DNA from: Jacaranda mimosifolia | Lineage: Eukaryota; Streptophyta; Magnoliopsida; Lamiales; Bignoniaceae | NCBI GenBank assembly: GCA_018894105.1 | Contig: CM032119.1 | Span: 17,439,246 to 17,503,245 of the forward strand | DNA length: 64,000 nt | Direction of reading: 5' to 3' | Part shown: one piece after another, positions 11,701 through 22,829 of the stretch | Layout of the letters: each line of letters begins with the position of its first letter | Position numbering within the stretch: the stretch's first letter is position 1 | Made by a program: the position numbers and the translations under genes | Notes under the pieces: model-generated | The model's input: only the letters and a program-made list of their open reading frames with translations | Told to the model about the DNA's origin: nothing | The model's database searches: none

Positions 11701-14700
11701 AATGTTCTCAAAAAGAAGAGCTCTTTAAGACATTTATGAGCTTCTCTTACAAATCACTAGCACAATTAAGGTAATAGCTTTTCATTTTACTCACTTTGAA
11801 TCCTCTATGCTATTCTATATTTCATCTCTCATTCCAATGTGATGTATATATACTAAGTGTATTTTATTTTCAATCAATTATTTTTATAATAAAATATTTA
11901 ATACAAGTCTCATACATCCATGCAATGGAATGAGAGATGAAACATATAGTGGAATAGAGGATCTAAACTGCATTTTATGGCAAAATTGTAATTTTAGTCC
12001 TATAACTTTACCCCATTTGGTTTTTGATCTTATAAGTTGCATAATTGCAATTCTAGTCCTATAAGTATTAAAAAATTATCATTTTTCGTCCTTTTTTCGC
12101 CAGAGCCAGCGAAAGTCACCAGAAAAGCTAACATAGCTCACTAGGTGTGTGGCAGTTTGGAGTTTTTGTCATGCTGGACTGCCTAGTAGGCATTTTTTTA
12201 TCTTTTTCTTGCTTAGTTGGCAGCATACATGTCTTTTCTTTTCTTTTTTTATTTCAAATATATTATATAATTTATACACACACACACACATATATATATA
12301 TACACATCTATTTATATATTACATATCATCTTTTTCCTCCAAAACGAAAAAAAAAAAAATTCCCTGAATATCTTCTATTATCCTTCATTATCCCCAAAAC
12401 TTTCCCATTTTTTAATATATACATACATATTATATATATCATATATATTTTATTATTATTCTAACAATAAAAAAATCACTCAATTCTATTTTCACCCTAA
12501 AAATCTAATAAAAAAGCATTGATTTAACTGTTACAGTAAAAAATGTCTCCCCCAAAATATAAACAAACATACCAAAATTCTCCAAAATTAATTTTTAACT
12601 ATTCTCCAAAATATACCAAAAATCAATCACATTCCTCAACACAATTTTCACATTCTCGAATAATTAATTCTCTCAAAACACATAATAAAATCACACAAAA
12701 AATATAACCAAACATTCCCCTAATTTGCCATTAATAATATTATTTTAACTCACATATTTAAAATAATTTAATTAAATTTAAACATAAATTAAAATTCCTA
12801 ACCACCACCCCACCCCAACCCCCGCCTCGCCACCCCCCCACCCACCCACCATGATGGGTTGGCCATGCTTGCCTGGGCCATGGCCAGCCAGTGCAGGCAG
12901 CCACCATGGCCACGGGCTAGTCATGGTGAGCTCGGCCAGCCACCAAGGCCATATATGATATATTTTTATGATATATATCATATATATATGACATATATTT
13001 ATACACACACACACACATATATATATATCTAAATATATATATTTATTGTTTATATATACATACATATACATATACATTATATATATGCACCCTCCCACCC
13101 CAACCACCTAGTGGGCTGGCCATGGCTGACCATAACATCACTAGTCGTCCGCATGGTGGCTGGTCGAGCTTCCAGGCGGCCAGCACCTTGCCTGGCCAAA
13201 TCTAGCCAGGCGAGGTCATGGTTAGCCATGGCTACCGCCTAGCCATATGTATGTATATATAAATAATCAATACATATATTTAGATATATGTGTGTATATA
13301 TAAATATATATCATATATATGATATATGATATATGATATATATAATAAATATTATAAAAATATATCATATATATTTTATTGTATATCTAGTTGGCATTTT
13401 CTATTTTTTATTTTTTAATTTATCAAGCTATGTCAGCTGCCAACAAGGCAAAAATAAGAAATGTCCACATGCCCAGTGCGCCACGTCAGTTTTTCCGATG
13501 ACTTTCGCTAGCTTTGGCGAAAAAAGGACAAAAAATGATAATTTTTTAATACTTATTAGAATTGCAATTATGCAACTTATAGGAGCAAAAACCAAACAGG
13601 GTAAAGGTACAGGACTAAAATTATAATTTTACCTGCATTTTGCCACCTAAAAGAATATAAAAGAGCCTTTGCTAAAATTAGGAGAAACCTCTAAAGGAAA
13701 ATTTGAAATCTGGTTCCAACTAGAATAGACCACATAGTTTCTCTCTACTTCAACTAATTAGATATTTGACAATTTGTTCAAGAACATCTTTTTAATTAGG
13801 ATATACAAGGTTCACCAAGAATAACTCATAAAGCATTAAAAGGTTTGTTGTTCACAAACAATTGTAGGAGTTTGAGATTTGATCAAGCAATCATAGTCAT
13901 TGAACTTCACATTGGAATGAAAAATTATTAATAGCACAAACAAACAGCTAGCTGAAAGAACAGGAAGAAAAATTGATCCTGGTTCTTTTACAAGAATAAA
14001 TTTCTTAAAAAGCTTTCATAGCTCAAATTTTTTATTAAGATACTGATATTGTCATTTTAACAATTTACTAAGGTTTGTTTACATCAATTTGGATCCTCCA
14101 TTTTCATATTTTATCTTCTATTCCATTACATGAAATATGCAAAGTGTATTAAATATTTTTTCATAAAAACAATTAATTATAAATCAAATACACATGGCAT
14201 AAATTCATCAAATTATAATATGAGATGAAGTACGAAACAAAATGGAGGATCCAATATGCTGTTTACATTCTGTAATGATCGTGGATGAAGGTTCATCCTG
14301 CTCTCATCAGACGTCTACTTCGTAGCAAAGAGCCTCATAGATAATGGGCATCCTGACATGAGTTTCGGATGAGAACGGATGTCAGATCCCACGTCTGGGT
14401 TGGGATCAATTTGTCCAACAACTTGGGAACAACTTGGGGGTTCTAGGATGATGAGTGAAAATACCATTTTGTCCTCCATCATCAATCAACTCTGGTGGTT
14501 CAAGAATTGCAGAATGCGGAAAAATAGTAGAGAAATGAAGAAGGGAAAAAAAGAAAAGAAAGAAAATAGAGGAAGAAGAAAGGGGGCAGAGAAGAATCGA
14601 CGAAGAATAGAATGTATAATCTTCCCATAATGTGGGAAGTTAGGAGTTCAAGCCCAAACGAACTCTTGATGTGCGTGTGTATAAAATAATGATAAAAAAA

Positions 14701-16008
14701 AATATTGGTGATGATAATGAGTGGAAGAAAGTAAATTTTTTTGTATAAAAAAATATAATAGCAAATAGAATCTTTAATTTGAGAGCATTATTTTATGTAT
14801 TTGGACTAGAAATTGGCAAAAATGGTTGGATGTTATGCTGGAATTAAAGAAAAATAATTTGTTTATATATTAAATAAAATAATAAATAAATTTTTTTAAT
14901 TGAGGGTAGTTTAATTTTTTAAAATTTATCACAATATCATAATCAATTAAAGTAAGCAATCAATATATTTATCTGTTTTAATTATTCATATCGTCTCACA
15001 ATTATCATAATCTACTCTTCATCATTGATTTCATTCCACCACTCTATATCACATATCAACAAGTAAATTGGCTCTAATAGTATCAAGTATTGTTTTAAAG
15101 TATTTTGAAAAGACCCATTTGTGTGTTAATATTTGAAATGCCTTAACACAATTATTGAAAGTAAGAGGGTGTTCGGATTAACTGCATCCCAAATTCATGA
15201 CATAAATAACATCTTTTCAATTTCTAAAGAAGCACGGCATCTAATAAAAATCAATTTTAAGGTGTTGCCGAAACAGCTAGCACTATGATCACATGCTCAA
15301 AATGCACAAAACAGCTAGCTAGCTAGCTAGCTATTGTGAAGAGTGAAGATCATTTAAACACTATTGTTCAGTAAATTTCCCTCTCCGAAAGGCAACATTT
15401 CGTCACGCAACACATGCAACTCACTTTTTCAGGAGATTAGTTTCTTTGGATATTAGTGCGCGTTTTGATCGTATTTCACATTTATGCTTCGACGCCTTTC
15501 GAGAGAGATAATGGTAATTGTGCAATATATGAATACAAAATCTTAAATCCCGAACTAAAAGAATCATGATGAAGCAAATTAACCATAATCATCTAGCAAA
15601 AAAAGAACAAAAGTAAAAATCATATATACTGTAAAAATTAAATTTAGAATCATGGAAGAATAGTCACCTAACAAAGCTGACGTGGACACCGAGGCTTCGA
15701 TGAACCGCAGAGCAATCAATACATAGGAAAATGCCGTAGTTAACCGATGCCCAAGTCGGATTCTTGGCATTGCAATCCAAACACATCTGGAATTAATTCA
15801 AAAATTATCAATTTCTGAAAGTAAAGATTTAATCCAAGTCCAAACCAACAACAAATTGAAAAACAAAGTTGAATCAAATTTCAGTCAGCATTTCCAATCA
15901 AAAAAAATTTTAACACACCAAAAAATGATGAACAACCTTATTTTCGGACTTCGCTTTGAGTTTTCGGAACACCGCATTTTTGTCAGTACTGTAATTGTCA
16001 GAAGCCAT
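5780..16008 (-). CDS. AGD8-like: ArfGAP domain protein, Glo3/ArfGAP2/3 class (AGD8/9/10-like)
   Basis: GTPase-activating protein for Arf1. By family knowledge it acts on COPI coats at the Golgi. There are seven exons on the minus strand: 15937-16008, 15668-15786, 7503-7944, 7108-7383, 6416-6541, 6059-6154 and 5780-5887. All introns are GT-AG and the frame joins exactly (an AG|G arginine codon spans exons 2-3), giving 412 residues, close to the roughly 395-413 of the Arabidopsis proteins. The zinc finger is C26-x2-C29-x16-C46-x2-C49-x4-R54, with the arginine finger in place, followed by [10 protein letters not shown] basic stretch at about 190-211 ([10 protein letters not shown]) resembles the coatomer/cargo-binding region of ArfGAP2/3. 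Two ISSxxxFG motifs at 320-327 (ISSTQFFG) and 350-357 (ISSADLFG) are the Glo3 regulatory motif, which separates this class from ArfGAP1. The start is the first ATG and gives the conserved [11 protein letters not shown]. Intron 2 (7945-15667) is unusually long and loaded with elements. AGD8, 9 and 10 cannot be told apart here. Confidence 0.95.
9197..9675. mobile_element. MITE, PIF/Harbinger (Tourist)-like, 479 bp
   Basis: The terminal inverted repeat GGGCCCGTTTGGTTTCATTT (9197-9216) has its perfect complement ending at 9675. The element is flanked on both sides by TCA (9194-9196, 9676-9678). The inside is AT-rich and non-coding. The GGGCCnGTTTGGTTT terminus and 3-bp duplication fit Tourist-like elements, although TCA is not the usual TWA target. 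Confidence 0.8.
10313..11371. mobile_element. Mutator-like non-autonomous element, 1059 bp
   Basis: The left end (10313 onward, GAGTATTTTTCTAAAATATT) is repeated inverted at the right end (to 11371, whose complement starts GTGTGTTTTTCCAAAATATT). The imperfect inverted arms run over 100 bp (10313-10430 against 11250-11371). A 10-bp direct repeat ATTAGATTTC flanks it (10303-10312 and 11372-11381), as expected for a Mutator target duplication. No transposase is encoded. It carries an 18-G run at 11156-11173. Confidence 0.8.
11156..11173 (+). repeat. homopolymer of 18 G
   Basis: An uninterrupted run of G lies inside the Mutator-like element of ArfGAP intron 2. On the transcribed (minus) strand it is oligo-C. 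The length is prone to slippage and sequencing error. Confidence 0.85.
11792..11970. mobile_element. small Mutator-type MITE, copy 1 (179 bp)
   Basis: The ends are CACTTTGAATCCTCTA (11792) and, inverted, CAGTTTAGATCCTCTA (from 11970). The repeats continue inward through TTTCATCTCTCATTCCA on both arms. Flanks are CATTTTACT on the left (11783-11791) and CATTTTATG on the right (11971-11979), a 9-bp duplication with two mismatches. It closely resembles the 175-bp element at 14085-14259 in length, termini and internal phrases. Confidence 0.7.
11977..13632. mobile_element. long-TIR Mutator/foldback-like element, 1.66 kb
   Basis: About 125 bp at the left (11980-12104, with aattttagtcctataac and gttgcataattgcaattcta) recurs inverted at the right (13507-13632). 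The candidate target duplication is CTGCATTTT (11968-11976 and 13633-13641), although the aligned repeat starts about 3 bp inside the left one. The core alternates AT-microsatellite blocks (12270-12470, 12950-13080, 13245-13380) with GC-rich blocks full of CCATGGCC/GGCCAGCC words (12800-12950, 13085-13245). Open frames in it are microsatellite artefacts. Confidence 0.75.
14085..14259. mobile_element. small Mutator-type MITE, copy 2 (175 bp)
   Basis: The termini are CAATTTGGATCCTCCATTTT (14085) and, inverted, GCATATTGGATCCTCCATTT (from 14259). A perfect 9-bp direct repeat TGTTTACAT flanks it (14076-14084, 14260-14268). The centre contains 'aagtgtattaaatattt', shared with copy 1. It has no coding content. 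The duplication length and inverted ends support a Mutator-derived miniature element. Confidence 0.8.
14625..14690 (+). repeat. tRNA-like (B-box) repeat segment
   Basis: The segment reads 'taatgtgggaagttaggag', then TTCAAGCCC, then 'aaacgaactcttgat'. It closely parallels 23318-23365 (taatgtaggaggtcaagag, TTCGAGCCC, ctaaaggactcttgat). The shared core looks like a polymerase III B box in a dispersed tRNA-derived family. It is not a foldable tRNA. Confidence 0.4.
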
Positions 16009-16340
16009 GGTACTGCTACGTAATTCGATGACTAAAAATTATTTAATTCTGTACGACAAAAAAATATTATATATATATATATATATGTTTATATATTGAA
16101 GGTGTCAGACTGTCAGGTGTGTTATTTACTTTATCTTAGAGAGAGAGAGAGAGAGAGAGAGAGACAAAACAGAGAACAAAACCGCAATGGAAGGGAGTGA
16201 GACATTCAATGTGAAGCCGCTAATTAAATCTACAAATTAAAACTCCATCATCAATTTTTTTGTATACCTCAGTCCGAATTATGAGCATACTTCACTTGAT
16301 TGTATAACCGTATATATATAGTATATATACGGTTAGACAG
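16009..16340 (-). promoter_or_regulatory. 5' leader and likely promoter of the ArfGAP gene
   Basis: Just upstream of the ATG is a (TA)n tract (about 16064-16086). Then comes a (GA)n run at 16139-16164, which reads as CT repeats on the gene's sense strand, common in plant core promoters and 5' leaders. A palindromic 'ccgtatatatatagtatatatacgg' type sequence lies at 16308-16332. The transcription start cannot be fixed from sequence. Confidence 0.35.
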
Positions 16341-16559
16341 AAGCAATGCAAATAATTAGCCACTCCCCAACTGCTTTTTAGGAAATGTTCAGTAAGAGAC
16401 CAAAGGATGGAATTTTTCCTTCAAATTGGTGGGAGAAAGAAACAACTAAACAAGGAACAAAAAGAAATAGTAATAAGGATAGAATTAGTAGTACCTAAAT
16501 GAGGCAAAATTACCCTCTCAAAATTTTAAAACTGGCAATTAATGAAAATCATTTAATAG

Positions 16560-17010
16560 TGTTGGAATTTTATTCAATACGTGGACTTCTATTAATTGGA
16601 TTTATTTTCTAATAAAATAAAAATGGGCTAAATTAATACGATTAGTGAGATAGACTCATAGGGCCTAACATTTTGACTCAATGTTATTAAGGCCTTTTTC
16701 AAAACAACTTGGTATGACAACTGTGATAGGCCCAATCTTAGAGGCCTGTGATGGGAAGGCTTTAAAGGGTTTTATTTTATATATATTGTGGCTAGGTCCC
16801 CTCTCCACTATACGTTTGATAATGATATTCCATTAAAGCTGTCAAGTGGTTTGTGTGAGAAGGAGATGAAAATTTAGCAATCAATCGCAAAATTGCAGAA
16901 ATCATTGATTATCACTCTCGTGGCTCAAACAGGTATGTAAATAAATCAATCTATATATGGTATTTTGATTTTATGGATATGTGCATCTTGGATTAAATTA
17001 TTTCTTATAG
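16560..17010 (+). mobile_element. 5' LTR of a decayed Copia element
   Basis: The LTR begins TGTTGGAATTTTATTC. A TATA-like 'ttttatatatattg' lies near 16770. It ends just before a primer-binding site at 17012-17024 (TGGTATCGGAGCC, matching the initiator methionine tRNA end used by plant Copia elements). The terminal CA has decayed to TAG. Gag and pol remnants of the same orientation follow at 19480 and 27893-30105. Confidence 0.65.
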
Positions 17011-17024
17011 TTGGTATCGGAGCC

Positions 17025-18173
17025 ATATATCTATGAATCAAAACCCAATTTTGTTGATTGTATTTTGTAGATCTGAATAATGAATATCTTATGTTTGTAT
17101 TGACAATTTTTTATAATATGAGTGAGTTAGAAAATATTTAAATTATATGTATATATATCCGCGGAATCTGCCAACTTTCCTTTGCTTGGATATGATTTTC
17201 AAATTCTGCAGAGTTATTAGGATGTATTGAATCATTCAACATTTTTTGCCTTGATCTACGAGTTGGTCATGTTTTACATATATATTACTTAAATCAATAG
17301 ATCGCGGGCCCTCTCTAAACTTTCTGGATATGCACTTTTCCTTTCTGTGTGATTTGCCAAAACATATATAAAGGGAAGAAAAGGCTCACAAGTGAGAAAT
17401 TTGTATCATTGTATGTATATGCAAATTGTGGAATGCTGTAGAAATTCTCCGTCATCATATGTTCTTTATATGCACGATTTGAATATGATAACTTTTCCTT
17501 TTCTCCGATACAGTGGGAACCATAACTATTATATGTAAATAAATGTTTTTAAGCTTATAAAGATAATATAATTTAAATTTAATTTTATATTAGTTAGTTA
17601 GGTTAATGTGGAATAGAATAAGATAATTCTTTGAGCACTCAATATACTTGTGGGATGTTATATATTCATGCGAATCATTCACAAAATACTACTTGATTGT
17701 TAAATCTCGAAAATCAAGCGAAGGGGGAAAGTATTGTTGACCATGGACAATACTTTGACTTTTACTAATTTAAATATGTGAATAACAAGTAGCAGACGAT
17801 GATCTTGTGTGGCACCCTTCTCTTTGGCCATAAATGATTTTTGAAATATAGAGTTTATGGTTCTTCGACAAAGTAACTCTGTCACTTTTCATATCGCGTG
17901 ACAGAAAATATATTATACCTTTCTGATTCACATTGTCTAATTCACTTTACTTACAATTCTATTTTCTATCTTCTTATGTATATTAATGTGCTTTTAAAAT
18001 GTGTTTAATTGCTTTAGAACTTTAAAATTGGACTTATCAAATAGTTCTAAGAGTACTTTATATATTGAGAGATAGTCATGCAAATTAAATTTTGAAATAA
18101 TTTAAATGCTCCGAATTCTCTTTATAACTCCCTAAAGTACATATTGTTTTAGTACTCAATTTTATGGGAGTTT
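17025..18173 (+). other. Copia leader region, non-coding
   Basis: AT-rich DNA lies between the primer-binding site and the inserted solo LTR. The only long frame (17700-17885, minus) matches no family. It is treated as untranslated leader or decayed interior of the Copia element. Confidence 0.4.
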
Positions 18174-18999
18174 TGTTAGAATTTTAGCACATAAATAATT
18201 TGTCTCGTTGAGGAGATATTTTAGTGCAAAAATTAATAAATTATTGAATGAGCAAATTGAGTTAAAGAAGTGAGCTATTAGCTAAAATTATATTAAGACA
18301 TGGAAGTAGGTGGATATTATAATAATATACTATCAATAATCCAATGATAATAATAATATTTCTATATAATTATTATTAGGATTATTTTAAATTTCGAATA
18401 TTGAGACCGAAATTAATTCATCCAACAGTCATGTCTAATTTCTTAGAAAGTTGCAACCCATGTCTTTTGAAATTTAAAATAAAGGTCACAACCTTTATTT
18501 AGTCTGACAGAATTAGGGACATGTCTTACAAGAATAGACACATGTCTTATAGAAATAGGCACTTAAGTCCTATAAATATAGGTGTTGTCTAGTGTCAAAA
18601 GATAAGGAAAAACACTAGCATTCTAGGCATTCATTTTCATATAGATACATACACATTTTTCATTAAACACAAGAGGTTCAAGTTAGTTTGGTTTGGAGGT
18701 TCAACCAATAGGAGTGCCGCCTTTGGTTGTTTGGAGTCGTTGTATCTTGGGAGGCTGTTCGTCAGCAGTCCTCGGGCATCGGTGGGAGGCGAATAAAACC
18801 TTAAGGAAGCTGTGATCGTGCAGGCCTCGACTCGCTACTTATTTAATCCTCAATTTATTGCTTCCGGTTTGAATTCTTGACTAATTCTTGTGGTTTCGAT
18901 TATTTCTCCTATACTTAGTTTTGTGCTAAATGTTTAGTGTTAAATTTATGGTACTGCATTATATAATAAATTCTTATGTACCAAAATCTCATACCAACA
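18174..18999 (+). mobile_element. solo LTR, 826 bp, inserted in the Copia element
   Basis: It starts TGTTAGAATTTTAGCAC and ends ATACCAACA. The 5-bp direct repeat AGTTT flanks it on both sides (18169-18173, 19000-19004). A TATA box (cctataaatatagg) lies at about 18576-18590, with a CT/GC-richer transcribed part after it. No primer-binding site follows and no second copy is nearby, so it is a solo LTR left by recombination of a different Copia-type element. Confidence 0.85.
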
Positions 19000-19479
19000 A
19001 GTTTTGCATACATATTACGCGTGTGCAAGTTGGGCAATTAATTATTAAACTTGGTCATGTGCTTATTTTATGAGTTGAAATAAATAGTTACACCAAAGTG
19101 ACTTGTAAAATTTATGGCATGCATATCTCAAGTTGTTGTTATTATGCATTCTTACCTGCCCAAAGGGGGTTAGATATGTGTGATAATTGATTTTATTGGT
19201 GCGGAACATATTGATGGGGATATATTAATTTAGAAGATTTGTTTCCCAAAGGAAGCGACTCTTCCACAATTAGTATATCTCTGTATTGTTCTTGCATGGG
19301 AGACCTTGTATGTGTGGCATGCTCTGTCCAAAGGGGAGTTCTCATGACTCACGAGGACTCTATGAGGAATTAAGCTATATTGTTCTAAGCTTATTCCTGT
19401 TAATTGCCTATTATGGACGTGGTTTGTTGCATTCTTGTTGTTTTCAATAGTGACTGTGAATTTAAATAATGGTAGTGCT

Positions 19480-19860
19480 ACTATTGAACTGTTGGATGGT
19501 GGAAATTATAAGAGATTAAAGCATGAAGTTAGGTTTGCCCTAGGATTAACTTATATTGATATAGTTTCCTAGGAGGATTAACCTCCTCAACCTTTTGATA
19601 ATACTTCCGATGCTGCGAAAAGAGCTTATGCCTAGTGGAAGGGATCCAAACGCCTAAGTCTTCTAACTATGAGAAATTCAATTGGAAAGCATTTGGTTAG
19701 TGCACATCTTGATATTAATAATGCTAGGTAATTTTCCCACATAGCAGAATAAATGTATAAAGTGTCAATAAGTTTGAGGTTGGGAATCTAATGAGTGATC
19801 TTGCAATATAATAATTCTGATCGAGTTAGAGAGTATATTTTTGAAAAAATGTTCATGTTT
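19480..19860 (+). pseudogene. Copia gag remnant
   Basis: The plus frame shows LLDGGNYKRLKHEVRFALGL, then (after stops and a shift) DAAKRAYA-stop-WKGSKRLSLLTMR. This is the usual start of Copia gag (LNGxNY..W; A..AY..W..S...L..M). In-frame stops show it is dead. The CACTA element at 19905 cuts it off from pol. Confidence 0.7.
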
Positions 19861-20374
19861 AGTTCAAAAACTCAAAGGTCTTGATATTTCCTTTCATAAT
19901 AACTCACTACAACAAATTACACTTTTAGTAACGAATAATTTTGTTACCATAAAGTTGAAATTCGTTACCCAAAATATTGGTAACGAATTTTTCGTTACTT
20001 AAGTTTAGTGCCCTAAAGCCCCTCGCGAAAGGTTTTCGTAACGAAATTTATGGTTCGTTACGAATGATGGATTTATGGTGACGAAATGTATCATTACCAA
20101 AATATGATATTGGTAACAAAAAAGTGTATGAGTTACAATAAATTTTTATAGCGTAACGAAATATTTAGTTACTAAAATATTGACAATTTTGTTGCATTTT
20201 ATTTTTTCGTTACCAATGGATAATATAATGATATTATTTATTTAATTAAGTATAGTAACTAATTGTTTATATAACAAAATATTTGGTTACAAATAGTTAA
20301 ATAAAATTTTAATTAAAAAATAAGCATTTTATTACAAATGGAATAAATAACTAAAAATATTGTTACTAAATGTG

Positions 20375-20935
20375 TGCACATGGGCTCCTGTTTGGGCTGC
20401 TTCATATGGGCCATTTGACATCAGAACTACACCTGTTAGGCCAGCGAACTCTGGGCTCGACACGAGCCATCGCCCACCATCCCACGGCCCACCAGGTCCA
20501 GCCCCACCGGTCACCGGCACCAGTCTATCCGAGCTTAGGCCCAGCTCACACCGGCCCATCAGGCCCAGCCACAACAGCCCCACCCGAGCGTAGGCCCAGC
20601 GCCACATCGGCCAACCCGATCGTGGGCGTCGGTCCATCCGAGCGCAGGCCCAGTGCATTGGTCGGCCCACCCGAGTGACCAGCCAGGCCTACTCGAACAC
20701 AGGAACAGCGCCATGCTAGCCCACACCCGTAGGCCCACCGGGCGAGGGCGTCGGTCCACGCCACACCGGCCCACCCGAGCGTGGGCGCCGGCCTAGCGCC
20801 ACACCCGTAGGCCCAACGTATATTCATCTCAACCTGCTAGCAGCAGGTTACGAACCCAGCACCACTGCCCAGCATCAGGCAAGCCCCTAACCGTCTTGGT
20901 TGTCTGTCCAGAAATTAATATTTGCATTTGCTCAA
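20375..20935. repeat. GC-rich GGGCC/GGCCCA block with tRNA-like end
   Basis: 'Gcccac', 'ccgagc' and 'aggccca' words repeat through 20400-20820, making long open frames on both strands that I reject as genes. At 20822-20915 the minus strand reads as a tRNA-like segment (GGTTCGTAACC as B box). A matching arrangement (GGGCC-rich block, then a B-box-like stretch) occurs near the other end of the CACTA element at 26140-26520. Confidence 0.6.
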
Positions 20936-21239
20936 TTACTTATTCATCTCTTCCATATAAAGGTCTCAAGCAATTTCACATGTTATCAAGCAAACATTAT
21001 TTATTTTTAAAAACAAAATAATAATTATCATTTGAATAAATAAAAAAAAGAGTATCAAATAGTTAATTAAAATAAATAAATAAAAAGTGTGAGATAATTA
21101 TATAACATAGCTAAATGAAACAAATAAATTTTATTATATATATGTATATATAAATTGTTAAGTAAAGGCTTCATATTTTTGTAGCAGAGCTTATAATATA
21201 AAATACTTTATTTTAGAAAATTATAAAAAAAATATTTTT

Positions 21240-21600
21240 AAAAAATAATTGGCATTACATATATATAAATATTAAAAAATTGTGAGCAAAACCCTTTAAA
21301 GTAAAAAACAAGGGGCAATCTAACAAGCAAAAGTAACAATATTATTAATTCTAGCAGTTTAGAAAAATCAGCACGAAGTTATTCATTCAGGGAATGTTAC
21401 ACTAATCGCCGTCATTTATTATGAATTCTGCGGAGGTTTCAAAAAACCACTACTAAATGGCTAATTCAGCGCTGGTTTGGATAAATTGTTGCTCAACCAC
21501 CGTCAAATTAATATTTTGTGGCGGTTGAGACAAACCATTACAAAATATATGCCGCGATTAACTTATGTTCTTGTGGCGTATATATATATACACTATATAT
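21240..21600. repeat. direct duplication inside the CACTA element (copy A)
   Basis: 21240-21375 (aataattggcattacatat, then caaaaccctttaaa and gcaatctaa) is repeated as 22365-22500, about 1.12 kb downstream. 21404-21585 also carries inverted words of the 'gcggtttgg / caaaccgcc' kind typical of another CACTA-like subterminal region. Part of this is echoed near 22510-22610. This suggests a second element nested in or fused to the larger one. Confidence 0.6.
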
Positions 21601-21619
21601 GTAAATAAGTACGAACAAA

Positions 21620-21910
21620 AAATTATATTATACATATTTATAAATATTAAACATTATTTAATTCGAAATGAATAAATAGAAAAAATAGATAAAAATAAAA
21701 GTAATTTAAATTTTATTGATAAATTTATATATATGTATATTATATATGTGTGAATAAGTATAAATGGAAAAAATAAGTATACATGTATGAATAATTCGAA
21801 AGAAAAAAGATAAAAATAAAAATTATTTAAAATTTTATTCATAAATTTATATATATATATGTATAAAATGAGAATATATGAAATAATGAGAAATTTTGAT
21901 TTTCATTATT
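21620..21910. repeat. AT-rich block duplicated at 25150-25460
   Basis: About 280 bp (attatattata, then aataaatagaaaaaatagat, atacatgtatgaataattcg, and tatgaaataatgagaaa) recurs in the same orientation and order at 25170-25450 with few differences. The copies are about 3.55 kb apart, both inside the CACTA element. No coding function is seen. Confidence 0.75.
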
Positions 21911-22829
21911 TGAAAGGTTAACAACTTTTTTTGTTATTCACTATTTTTTTGTTATTTGCAAAATATAATATGATTATCCAATTATATTTATACCAAAATT
22001 TGAGAATGAATACAATAATTTGTTTTTTCTATATTTTATTTTACATTATAATTTCATCATCATATGTTGTCACTAATTCATATTTTAAAATCAATTTGAA
22101 GTTTATAATTATTTTATCAATTTACTATAGTTTTAACTTTATATGACTAATGCCAAACCTTTTTCTTCACTTAATTATTCGATAACTAAGTTATGAGTCA
22201 AATTAAAAGTTTCTAATAACTTATATACTAATGTTGATTTTAACTTTATAATTATTTTATATATTTATTTTGATTTATTTTACTTTTTTTTATCTTTACT
22301 ATCATAGTTTTGTCTTAACTTAATTAATTTTTAATCAAAAATTAAAATTAAATAAGATTATTTTTAAAAAATAATTGGCATTACATATATATATATATTA
22401 AAAAATAGTGGACAAAACCCTTTAAAATTAAAAATAAAGAGCAATCTAATAAGTAAAAGAAATAATATTATTAATTACGGTAGTTTAGAAAAACTAGCAC
22501 AAAGTATATGGCATGATCAACTTATCTTCTTGTGGCGTGTAAGTCCAAATTCTAAATTTTTTAACACATTTGGGATAGCACTTCAATTTCCGTTAGTGTT
22601 CGGAATAAATCGTTACATTAAAATAAATTAATTACCCAACATCCCCAAAAATTTAATGCATTTACAAAAATTCCACAAATTTTGAAATGCCCAATCAATT
22701 TTCATTAAAAAAATAATAATTTTTTTTTTATAAAATATATAACAAAATCCTCCTAGAAAAATTAAAAAATTTATATCTCAATATATATCATATAAATACA
22801 TAAATATATACATAAATATATATATACAT

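Larger units (their letters stand above)
7945..15667 (-). other. giant intron 2 of the ArfGAP gene
   Basis: This 7.7-kb intron splits the zinc-finger exon from the rest of the ArfGAP domain. The donor (AG|GTGAC at 15668/15667) and acceptor (AACAG|G at 7945/7944) are canonical. It holds a MITE (9197-9675), Mutator-like elements (10313-11371, 11977-13632) and two copies of one 175-179 bp element (11792-11970, 14085-14259), each listed separately. 8000-9190 is AT-rich with a (TA)n tract near 8977-9005 and nothing coding. 14270-15660 holds a tRNA-like segment near 14640, a (GCTA)n run near 15310-15331, and otherwise nothing recognised. Confidence 0.85.

Noticed and set aside
12147..13107. Frames rich in Ile, Tyr, His and Trp
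   Set aside because: They translate CA/TA microsatellites and CCATGGCC repeats of a foldback element, not a gene.
20332..20827. Long overlapping open frames on both strands (70-110 codons) in a GC-rich block
   Set aside because: They arise from repeated GGCCCA/CCGAGC words that lack stops in any frame. No start context, no motif, and the block lies inside the CACTA element.
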